NCBI GenBank assembly: GCA_024635655.1
Contig: JAGXIL010000003.1
Span: forward strand, 1-36,315
Direction: 5' to 3'
Length of the DNA: 36,315 nt
Origin: Gillisia sp.
GTDB lineage: Bacteria > Bacteroidota > Bacteroidia > Flavobacteriales > Flavobacteriaceae
Position 1 is the first letter of the stretch. Each line of letters opens with the position of its first letter. The position numbers and the translations under genes were made by a program. Positions 24,735 through 32,511 of the stretch are shown here, piece after piece. The notes under the pieces are model-generated. The model ran no database searches and was not told where the DNA came from. It saw nothing but the letters and a program-made list of their open reading frames with translations.

Positions 24735-27095
24735 ATGGCTGAGCTTATGATTTATCCTGTTACCGAAGAAACCGGTACAGGAAGGGAAGTGAATAAAGAG
24801 GGTGTATGTGTAGGAATTGACCTTGGTACTACCTATAGTCTTATGTGTATTGTAGATCCTCGAAATGTGAACCTGAAGGAATCAACCAGGATTCCTGTTC
24901 AGTTTATCACTGTTCCTCAGGAAAGTCCGTTTCCATACGATTCAACCATTGAAGATGAAAAAGTAGCTTCCATTGTTGCTATTCACGAAGGCAGGCCCTA
25001 TGTGGGGAATAATCTTTACCATTTAAAAGGTCATCCCGGTTTTACTTACAAGCACAATATGTTCTACCATTGGAAGGTGGAAATGGGTATTGATCATCAC
25101 CCAATGTATCCCGATGCAATTAGTGATAAGCTGGATATGCCTTATAAAATTGCGGGTGGCATATTAAATTATATGAAACGATCTTTTGTAGGAGATCATC
25201 CCCTAAATAATACTATCATTACTGTTCCCGCCTCTTTTCAGGCAAATCAAAGAAAAGATACCTTGAAAGCGGCGGAAATGGCTAAAATTGAAACCAGGGA
25301 TAATATGTTGATCGATGAGCCCAATGCAGCTTTCCTTGGATTTTTCAACAGGCTGTCACACGATGAAAAACAAACCTGGGCTAAAAATGTGAAGAATAAG
25401 AATGTTCTGGTAATAGACTTTGGTGGAGGAACTTTAGACCTTTCCATATTAAATGTAGATTTCAGGCAGGACAAAGGGATAACCATAAGCAACCGCGCCA
25501 TCTCCAGGTATAATGACCTTGGCGGGCAGGACATCGATATGTTAATTGCTGAGGAATTTCTCGTTCCAAAACTGAAGAAGGTTTTTGATGATTTTGATTC
25601 GATAGATATTTCAGATATTAAAAATACTCTTATCCCACAGCTTTCTGTAATAGCAGAAGATCTAAAAATAGGCATCTGTGACAAGCTTAATCTAAAAGCG
25701 GGAGATAAAGATGTGCAAACTCTTGATTTGAAAGATGTGGTTTTCACGCGTAAAGATTGCAATCTTGTATATAAAAAGGAAGAACTGAATTTAGAAGATA
25801 TTTCCATTAATGGCGAAGAATTCAAGACTCTCTTTACGAAATTTTTCAGAGGCAGTAATTACAAATTCAAATATCAGGATAAGACGGTCACTACAGTTAG
25901 TACATCAATTAATGAAATCATTGAGAAAGCTGATCTTGGCCTGGATGAAATAGATTATGTGCTATTTGTAGGTGGTAGTAGTTTTAATCCGTTATTACCT
26001 TCTTTGTGCAAAGATAAGTTGTTGAACTCTGAACCCTTGACTTCTCACGAACCCGACAAGCTGGTTGCAGAGGGCGCGGCCGTCTATTCTTATTTTTTAA
26101 ATACCCACGGAATTTCGCTGATTAGTCCAATTACCAGTGATACTATTGGAGTAAGGCTTAAGAATAATAGGTTCTTTCCCATAATTGAAAAAGGACAATC
26201 CCTGCCGCAACAAGTTAACATACCCGATTTTAAATTGCAGTCGAATATGACTTCTGAGGTTGTTGTTCCGGTTTGTATGAATGGTGCAGATTTTCCAATT
26301 GGAGAGATCCGTTCCCGTTTAAATGCTTTTTATGATATTGATTCTGTAGTCCAAATTAAAGCTTCTATAACTACGGACAAAGTTTTCTCAATGAAGGTTT
26401 TTATTAATGAAGACTTAATTGGTAACGTGGAATTTGAAAATCCTTATGCCATAGGTAAAGTAACTGAAGAGGAACTGGAAGTATATGAATTAAGATCAAA
26501 ACTTAATAAGGCAGAGCAGTTAAAAAACAGGGGCCAGGAGAAAACATACCTGCGGGAACTCATTTGGAAATATAGCAATGCTAAGAATTACCTGGGATCT
26601 CTTGAATGTGCTGAAAAGTATGTGAAACGCTTTAGTGATCAGGATTCCGCTGTTTGGAACATGATCTATATTAGTAATAACAGGTTGGGAAGACAGGGAG
26701 CAGCATTAAAAGCTTTAGACAGGGCAATTGAATTAGATCCTGAAGAACCAACGTGGAGGTTAAACTATTCTTTTATGTTAGAAAGAAGTGCCGGAGCCAG
26801 GAATGCTCTGGAATATCTTCAGAAATTGAATGAAAGCATTAAGAAGGATTCCAGTATTAGATGTAGAATGGTAATCTTGAAAGGGAAATTAGATATTCCC
26901 TGCGAAGCAGAAGCAAAAGCAATTACAAAAGAATACAAATCTTCCCCGCATAAATTTTCTGATTATGATAAAGCCCACCTTTTAAAAAATGTCTTTGATA
27001 TAGCAGAAGAACCTTATTCTTATGTTGACCCTAAGACAACCCGGAATCTTGAAGATGAGGGGAAATATTTAGATGTTAATAATTTACCATTTTAG
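24735..27095 (+). CDS. Hsp70/DnaK-like ATPase with TPR-like C-terminus, inside BREX
   Basis: The 786-aa product has all hallmarks of the Hsp70 nucleotide-binding domain: phosphate-1 loop V-G-I-D-L-G-T-T (26-33), the I-T-V-P-A-S-F segment (162-168), connect region D-E-P-N-A-A (194-199), phosphate-2 loop V-I-D-F-G-G-G-T (226-233) and adenosine motif F-V-G-G-S-S (411-416). Residues about 490-570 are a beta-rich part like a substrate-binding domain. From about 590 to 700 come TPR-like helical hairpins (for example A-L-K-A-L-D-R-A-I-E-L-D-P-E) in place of the DnaK lid. The usual DnaK C-terminal tail is absent. It is followed after two bases by a helicase, then a large unknown gene and pglZ. It may remodel or gate a BREX complex by ATP-dependent contact, but this is inference; a housekeeping DnaK is unlikely given the tail and context. 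Confidence 0.88.
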   Translation: MAELMIYPVTEETGTGREVNKEGVCVGIDLGTTYSLMCIVDPRNVNLKESTRIPVQFITVPQESPFPYDSTIEDEKVASIVAIHEGRPYVGNNLYHLKGHPGFTYKHNMFYHWKVEMGIDHHPMYPDAISDKLDMPYKIAGGILNYMKRSFVGDHPLNNTIITVPASFQANQRKDTLKAAEMAKIETRDNMLIDEPNAAFLGFFNRLSHDEKQTWAKNVKNKNVLVIDFGGGTLDLSILNVDFRQDKGITISNRAISRYNDLGGQDIDMLIAEEFLVPKLKKVFDDFDSIDISDIKNTLIPQLSVIAEDLKIGICDKLNLKAGDKDVQTLDLKDVVFTRKDCNLVYKKEELNLEDISINGEEFKTLFTKFFRGSNYKFKYQDKTVTTVSTSINEIIEKADLGLDEIDYVLFVGGSSFNPLLPSLCKDKLLNSEPLTSHEPDKLVAEGAAVYSYFLNTHGISLISPITSDTIGVRLKNNRFFPIIEKGQSLPQQVNIPDFKLQSNMTSEVVVPVCMNGADFPIGEIRSRLNAFYDIDSVVQIKASITTDKVFSMKVFINEDLIGNVEFENPYAIGKVTEEELEVYELRSKLNKAEQLKNRGQEKTYLRELIWKYSNAKNYLGSLECAEKYVKRFSDQDSAVWNMIYISNNRLGRQGAALKALDRAIELDPEEPTWRLNYSFMLERSAGARNALEYLQKLNESIKKDSSIRCRMVILKGKLDIPCEAEAKAITKEYKSSPHKFSDYDKAHLLKNVFDIAEEPYSYVDPKTTRNLEDEGKYLDVNNLPF

Positions 27096-27097
27096 CT

Positions 27098-28225
27098 ATG
27101 ATATTAATACCATACAACCGTCTATCGAACGAGCAAAAAGGAGTAATAAGACGAATCTCTCGTGAAGATAAGGATCTATTTGTTGAAGGTCCTCCCGGAT
27201 CAGGAAAGACCTTAATTAGTCTTTATACCCTGCGGGACATAGTACAGGAATCTGCAATTAGACCTTTGGTTTTAATGTATAATCATAGCTTATATGGATT
27301 TTTGAAATCGGCTGTAAAGGAACTGGATATTCAGGATAATATTACCATAGCTACTAAGGATAAGTTCTTCTGGGACTTAAGAAAGCGTTTCGACATAGAA
27401 GTTGAATTCAAACAGTCTTATGAAAAAAAATACGATTACATACTCACGGAATTACTAAAGCAGGACTTAAAAAAGGAATATGATGTAACGGTGGTAGATG
27501 AAGTTCAGGATCTTAGTCCAATGGAATGGAAACTTGTAAAAAGAATCTCAAAAAAAATTACTTCTTTGGGAGATTTTGATCAGGGTGTTTATCAAACAAA
27601 ACTTACTAAAGCTGAAGTTCAGGGAGAAGGTATGTTTGAAAAGCTTACACAAATATTCAGGTTCCATAAGAACATCGCAAAACTTGCAAAAATATTTTCC
27701 CGAAATCAGGCTGATTTAGAGAGCCAGGTATCACGAACAGCAGCAACTCAACCCGAGCTTATTAAAACCACCAGGAGAGAAGAATTCTCTAAAGTAGCAG
27801 AAATAATTAAGAGTTTAAATCAACTAAGACAAAGAATAGGGATTATTAGCCCGGAAAGAGAGTCCCTCGAAAGCCTTGGTGATTATTTAACAGGGAAAGG
27901 AATAGATCATAGTTACTATAAGGACAACAAAGAATTCCGGGACCACGATTTCACTTCAACTACTCCTTTACTTATCTCCAGTTTGAGCGCAAAAGGGCTG
28001 GAGTTTGAGCATGTGATATTGTTCGGCTTTAATTCAAGTAATGATTTTGTGAGTAAACTTAGAACCGAAGGAAGGCTACAGGACGTAATTTACGTAAGCA
28101 TTACCAGGACAAATACAAATCTTTATATTCTTCAAACGGAGGATACCGTACCTGAGCTAAGAGAATTAAAGATAGACCAGGAACAACGTAGACCTGCGGC
28201 TTCAATGGATTCTTTGTTTTCATAA
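27098..28225 (+). CDS. Compact SF1 (UvrD/PcrA-like) helicase or ATPase, inside BREX
   Basis: The 375-aa product has the SF1 motifs in order: Q-motif region N-E-Q-K (11-14), Walker A G-P-P-G-S-G-K-T (31-38), Walker B/motif II V-V-D-E-V-Q-D (132-138), motif III L-G-D-F-D-Q (157-162), motif IV-like F-R-F-H-K-N (187-192), motif V S-A-K-G-L-E-F-E-H-V (297-306) and motif VI Y-V-S-I-T-R-T (332-338). It is about half the length of UvrD or PcrA and lacks the 1B and 2B insertions, so it is a minimal two-domain motor that may translocate on DNA or act as a switch rather than unwind. Adjacent to the Hsp70-like gene (two bases) and a 589-aa unknown gene (14 bases), it is probably expressed and acts with them. 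Confidence 0.87.
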   Translation: MILIPYNRLSNEQKGVIRRISREDKDLFVEGPPGSGKTLISLYTLRDIVQESAIRPLVLMYNHSLYGFLKSAVKELDIQDNITIATKDKFFWDLRKRFDIEVEFKQSYEKKYDYILTELLKQDLKKEYDVTVVDEVQDLSPMEWKLVKRISKKITSLGDFDQGVYQTKLTKAEVQGEGMFEKLTQIFRFHKNIAKLAKIFSRNQADLESQVSRTAATQPELIKTTRREEFSKVAEIIKSLNQLRQRIGIISPERESLESLGDYLTGKGIDHSYYKDNKEFRDHDFTSTTPLLISSLSAKGLEFEHVILFGFNSSNDFVSKLRTEGRLQDVIYVSITRTNTNLYILQTEDTVPELRELKIDQEQRRPAASMDSLFS

Positions 28226-28239
28226 AAAATATTAATTAA

Positions 28240-30009
28240 ATGAAAATTTACATTTCATTACAGGAATCTGAATCTTTGATATTCCAAAAAATCCTTATTA
28301 TAAATAAGGAAAGGCCACAACTGATAACAAGAAGGAGAGATATCTATAGTGTGCTTCTTGGAATATTGCCGGAGAAGATTGTTGAGCAGGATGATAAGTT
28401 AATTATCTTCAGTTCAATTGTGGACTTTTTTGAGATACCGGAAAAAGAAGAGATTTTATTTCTAAACCATTATAACGTTCCTTACGGTAAGATCAAGACT
28501 ATTGATAGAGATGTACGTGATGAAAATCCAAATTTACTAAGTACACTGGAGGAGAAGCAAGAACAGGAGCTACCAGCCTATTACCTCCCCATTCGAAACT
28601 CCCTGCTCAATATGTACAAAATTGTGGTGGAGGGAGCAGTACCGGAAAAAGTTGGTCTGGAAACTATAAATAGTTTTTCCGGCTTATCAGAATTCAGAAA
28701 AAGATTTCTCAAGGAGATCCTTAAAACTGGGTTTTTTCCTTTAGAAAGAATAACTACCCCGGAATTTAGACCAGATCAATTTTTCAGATTCACCTGGTGG
28801 GTAAAATTTTTACAGGATTCGATTCTTCTCTCACACAAGGATGAAATGGGTGAGGAAGAATATTCGGCTAATAAGAAATGGTTTGCAGGTTTTATGGATC
28901 CACAGGATTCAAAAAAAATTTCTGCATCATTGGACAAAAGGCCCAAATTTTATGAAAAAGACTGGTCGTTCTTCTTTGGTTATTATATAGCAGCAGTTAA
29001 TTTCGAAATCGCTAACCAAGAAGATCCTTTAGCATATTACGAGAGTTATATTAAAAAAATAGAATTCAGTTTGGGTGAGGAGGTTAAATTATGGGCATTA
29101 TTTTTCCATTCATTATTTGATGAAGATTTGATCTCCCTGTATTTTATTAATGGTGTTCAGGAACAGGTTCTGAAAATAGAAAAATTAGGTTACAACTTTG
29201 ATAAGACGGATATTGAGGAAGAATTGGAGGTGGAATATGTTCAACTTTCAAAAGATCAACAAATTTCCCAATATATAGAACTTACTGAAGGAGAAGTGAA
29301 AACTGCACCTACGTTGGTCTCACCAAATGAACTTAAATCCATTTTTGAAAACAATCTTTTTGAGAACAATCTTCAAAATATTGGATTGGAAATTCCCTCT
29401 GGTTTTACGAAAGTCGCTGTTCCAAATACAATTTCAATGGTTAATGGAATCTTTCGAATGGAAGTAAGATCCTTAAAACCTTCAGACGTTTCTTTTTATT
29501 TTTTACCCGAATCATTATTACCCGATCACCTGGAAGGAATGAAAATAAAATTGAAGCCCTTAAGTAAGTTAATTGATAAAAAGAAAAAGGTTCTGGTAGG
29601 TTTCTTAAAGGGCAAAAATACTGTTCTCCTAAACACCTATGGACAAATTATTAATTCGGTAAAGGAACGGATTTTTGAAAAAGTCATAATTGTATGGACT
29701 ATAAACAGAGACCAGGAAGAGGTGCAATCAACCGATTTTGACCAGGAGAGAAAACAAATTGAAGATCGATTTCAACAGCTGTTTGGTTTGGAAACCATAT
29801 TGCTAATAAAAAATAAAAGAAACTTTAAGGACGAGGAAATAAAAAGAAATCTTAAGAATCTTCTTGCCGATTATAAATCCAATCAAATAGAGGTAGTGGA
29901 TGAAAATTTTGATATTAACCAAGCACGATGGTTAGTAAGTCGAAATGCAGAATTTTTTATTGAGGAAAATTCTGAATCTCAATATTATTTCTTTCAAAAT
30001 AACTTATAA
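28240..30009 (+). CDS. Unknown protein of the Hsp70-helicase set, inside BREX (589 aa)
   Basis: I do not recognise this protein. It is soluble and highly charged, with no signal peptide, membrane segment, P-loop or nuclease motif that I can find. Residues 1-100 form an alpha/beta N-terminal part, the middle (about 100-310) is mainly helical and aromatic-rich (F-F-R-F-T-W-W-V-K-F near 176-185), and after an acidic linker around 315-345 a beta-rich C-terminal half follows with V-L-V-G-F-L-K-G and V-I-I-V-W-T strands. An internal repeat F-E-N-N-L occurs twice near 365-374. It lies 14 bases after the helicase and three bases before pglZ. Position and packing suggest a scaffold or effector of the same unit; its activity is unknown. 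Confidence 0.7.
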   Translation: MKIYISLQESESLIFQKILIINKERPQLITRRRDIYSVLLGILPEKIVEQDDKLIIFSSIVDFFEIPEKEEILFLNHYNVPYGKIKTIDRDVRDENPNLLSTLEEKQEQELPAYYLPIRNSLLNMYKIVVEGAVPEKVGLETINSFSGLSEFRKRFLKEILKTGFFPLERITTPEFRPDQFFRFTWWVKFLQDSILLSHKDEMGEEEYSANKKWFAGFMDPQDSKKISASLDKRPKFYEKDWSFFFGYYIAAVNFEIANQEDPLAYYESYIKKIEFSLGEEVKLWALFFHSLFDEDLISLYFINGVQEQVLKIEKLGYNFDKTDIEEELEVEYVQLSKDQQISQYIELTEGEVKTAPTLVSPNELKSIFENNLFENNLQNIGLEIPSGFTKVAVPNTISMVNGIFRMEVRSLKPSDVSFYFLPESLLPDHLEGMKIKLKPLSKLIDKKKKVLVGFLKGKNTVLLNTYGQIINSVKERIFEKVIIVWTINRDQEEVQSTDFDQERKQIEDRFQQLFGLETILLIKNKRNFKDEEIKRNLKNLLADYKSNQIEVVDENFDINQARWLVSRNAEFFIEENSESQYYFFQNNL

Positions 30010-30012
30010 TAA

Positions 30013-32508
30013 ATGCCCAGCGAAAAAATAAAAGAGGCCTTACAAAAACGTTTTAAAGACCACCGTGTAATCTTCTGGTATGATGAGAAAGAAGAGTTCA
30101 GGGAAAGTTATAATGGTCTTGAGTTGTCAAATATTGAAAAGGTAGAGGTTAAGAAGAATGAATTTGAAGTAAAATACAGGGTTACCCAAGAAAATCCGGA
30201 AAAGAAATTCCTGCTTTACCTGGCAAAGGAAAAACCGGCCAATGAGGAGAATTGGTTATTGGATCTGGAACTTTCCCACCATTTATTCCATACAGATCAA
30301 GAAGCAATGATCCTACAGGAACTTGGTCTTGGATATCATTTAAAAGAACTTATTAGTGAACACCTCGAATTTTTTAAATCCCGCGAAAGAATCGAGAATT
30401 TCAAAGAGATTATTACAGCTGAAGACGGTCACAACATTTTAAGGTATAAGATGCTGGCAGTAGTTTTCAATACTCCCACCACCAGTCTTGTAAATTTCAT
30501 ACACGCTTATGCCCAGGCAGTGGTTAACCAAAACCGGAATTACGAAAAGCAGCTGGAGCGATTTAATCTAACAAGCTTTTTTTGGGCCGAAATTGAAAGA
30601 GCTTATAATTACAGGGTAGAGGAACCTTCTATCTATGATTTTCTGCTGGAAGTTTTTGATCAAAATTCTGCATTTGGATCAAAGCTGCAGCTGAGTAAAG
30701 AAAGTCGTCTAATTCTTTCTACATGGAAAAATACACTTCCTTATCGTAATTATTTTGCCGAATTTTCTGATAGAGTGGCGGAAGATCTTAGTATTGAAGA
30801 AAAACTTAATGATGCCTCCCTGGAAGATATTATAGATGAGGATCTTTTTGCCCTAACAGACAAAAAGATCATATATGAGCTAAAAAATCAAATTCTCGAA
30901 GGTGGCATTAATGCAGAGAAAGTAGGTAAAAAAATTAAAAAGAGGGAAAATAAATTTTGGTTTAAAGAGTATCAGGATCTATTTCTTTGTCTTGAACATG
31001 CCGCATATATGATTTCATTAGTCAAGAGGTTTACAGGTACAACTTCTTCCTTTACCGATGCCGTAAGAGAATATACCGCTCACTATTATGAAGTAGACTA
31101 TGTATACAGAAAATTTATTTGGTCTTACCGGCAGGCGAAACATAATAGTGTTCTTAGTGACCTGGCAGAAAAGGTTGAAAAAGTATATTCCAATGACTGG
31201 TTGCTTACTTATAATAATAATTGGCAACAAATAGTAGATGGTCTGGATAAATGGCCTGTAGAAGGATCGCTTGCACAAAGAGGATTTTTTAATTATCACG
31301 TTAAACCCTTTATTGAAAAGAAACAAAAGATCTTCGTAATAATATCAGATGCTTTAAGGTATGAATGTGGTGTTGGGCTTCACGAGATGCTAAAGGCAGA
31401 AAACAGGTTCGACTCAAAATTAGAACACCTGGTAGGAAGTCTACCTTCTTATACCCAGCTTGGAATGGCTTCCCTTTTGCCTCATACTGAAATAATGATA
31501 AAAGATAAGGCAGATGCTGTATTGGTAGATGGTGTGCCTTCTACTGGGTTGCCCGGAAGAACTAAGATCCTGGAGACGAAATCTGGGGTAAGAGCCACAG
31601 CCGTAAAAGCAGATGACCTCATGAAAATGAATACTAAGCAGGAGGGGCGGGAATTTGTAAAAGATCATGATCTTATCTATATCTATCATAACAGAATAGA
31701 TAAAACAGGAGATGATAAGGTTACTGAAGAAAAAGTTTTTGATGCAGTTCAGGAAGAATTGGAATATCTGATAGATTTGATAAAGAAAATCGCTGGGTTA
31801 AATGGCAATAATATTTTAATCACTGCCGATCATGGATTTATTTACCAGAACCTGGCTCTGGAGGAAAGTGATTTTAGTTTGTCTCAACATTCGGGAGATA
31901 TCTGGAAGGAGAACAGAAGATTTGTAATAGGAAAAGATCTACATGGAGATACTGCAACTCGTTCTTTTTCGGCTTCAGCGCTTGGCCTCCTCAACGATGA
32001 TATGGAAGTGCTCATCCCGAAATCCATTAACCGTCTTAGAGTTAAAGGAGCCGGTTCACGTTTCGTCCATGGTGGATCTTCTCCACAGGAGGTGATCCTG
32101 CCTCTTTTAAAGGTATCACGAAAAAGAGAGGATACCGTGTCACAAGTTCAAATAGAAATTATTAAATCAACAGATAGAATTACAACTAATCTTCTACCTG
32201 TATCATTCATTCAATCGGAGCCGGTAACTGCAAACGTTTTACCCAGAGTTATTAGAGCCGGAATATATGCAGAAGACGGTGAATTATTAAGCGATCTTTT
32301 CCAGTATAATTTTGATGCTGAAGATGAGAGCCAGCGGCAGAGGGAAGTAAAATATCAGTTTCACCTGAGTAAAAAAGCAAGTGGTGCCTATAAAAATCAG
32401 AGGGTAAAACTTATATTGGAGGAACCTGTTGAAAATTCGAATAAATGGAAACAGTATAATGAATTCTATTATACTCTGAATATCACATTTTCTAATGATT
32501 TTGATTAA
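30013..32508 (+). CDS. pglZ: BREX-1 PglZ, alkaline-phosphatase-superfamily protein
   Basis: The 831-aa product has the BREX PglZ core. The metal-site aspartate D446 lies in V-I-I-S-D-A-L-R-Y-E-C-G, followed by S-Y-T-Q-L-G-M-A-S-L-L-P (479-490), Y-I-Y-H-N near H559 and T-A-D-H-G-F at 605-609. These correspond to the metal-binding positions of the alkaline phosphatase superfamily. The N-terminus (R-V-I-F-W-Y-D near 18-24) is typical of BREX type 1. PglZ is essential for defence and methylation and contacts BrxB and PglX; its substrate is unsettled. It is normal in length. It follows the 589-aa gene by three bases, so the extra genes do not interrupt the operon. It ends three bases before brxL. 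Confidence 0.93.
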   Translation: MPSEKIKEALQKRFKDHRVIFWYDEKEEFRESYNGLELSNIEKVEVKKNEFEVKYRVTQENPEKKFLLYLAKEKPANEENWLLDLELSHHLFHTDQEAMILQELGLGYHLKELISEHLEFFKSRERIENFKEIITAEDGHNILRYKMLAVVFNTPTTSLVNFIHAYAQAVVNQNRNYEKQLERFNLTSFFWAEIERAYNYRVEEPSIYDFLLEVFDQNSAFGSKLQLSKESRLILSTWKNTLPYRNYFAEFSDRVAEDLSIEEKLNDASLEDIIDEDLFALTDKKIIYELKNQILEGGINAEKVGKKIKKRENKFWFKEYQDLFLCLEHAAYMISLVKRFTGTTSSFTDAVREYTAHYYEVDYVYRKFIWSYRQAKHNSVLSDLAEKVEKVYSNDWLLTYNNNWQQIVDGLDKWPVEGSLAQRGFFNYHVKPFIEKKQKIFVIISDALRYECGVGLHEMLKAENRFDSKLEHLVGSLPSYTQLGMASLLPHTEIMIKDKADAVLVDGVPSTGLPGRTKILETKSGVRATAVKADDLMKMNTKQEGREFVKDHDLIYIYHNRIDKTGDDKVTEEKVFDAVQEELEYLIDLIKKIAGLNGNNILITADHGFIYQNLALEESDFSLSQHSGDIWKENRRFVIGKDLHGDTATRSFSASALGLLNDDMEVLIPKSINRLRVKGAGSRFVHGGSSPQEVILPLLKVSRKREDTVSQVQIEIIKSTDRITTNLLPVSFIQSEPVTANVLPRVIRAGIYAEDGELLSDLFQYNFDAEDESQRQREVKYQFHLSKKASGAYKNQRVKLILEEPVENSNKWKQYNEFYYTLNITFSNDFD

Positions 32509-32511
32509 AAG

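Noticed and set aside
25247..25825. 192-codon antisense open frame inside the Hsp70-like gene
   Set aside because: It is serine-rich and lies wholly opposite a clear Hsp70 nucleotide-binding domain; such long antisense frames are common over AT-poor-stop coding sequence.
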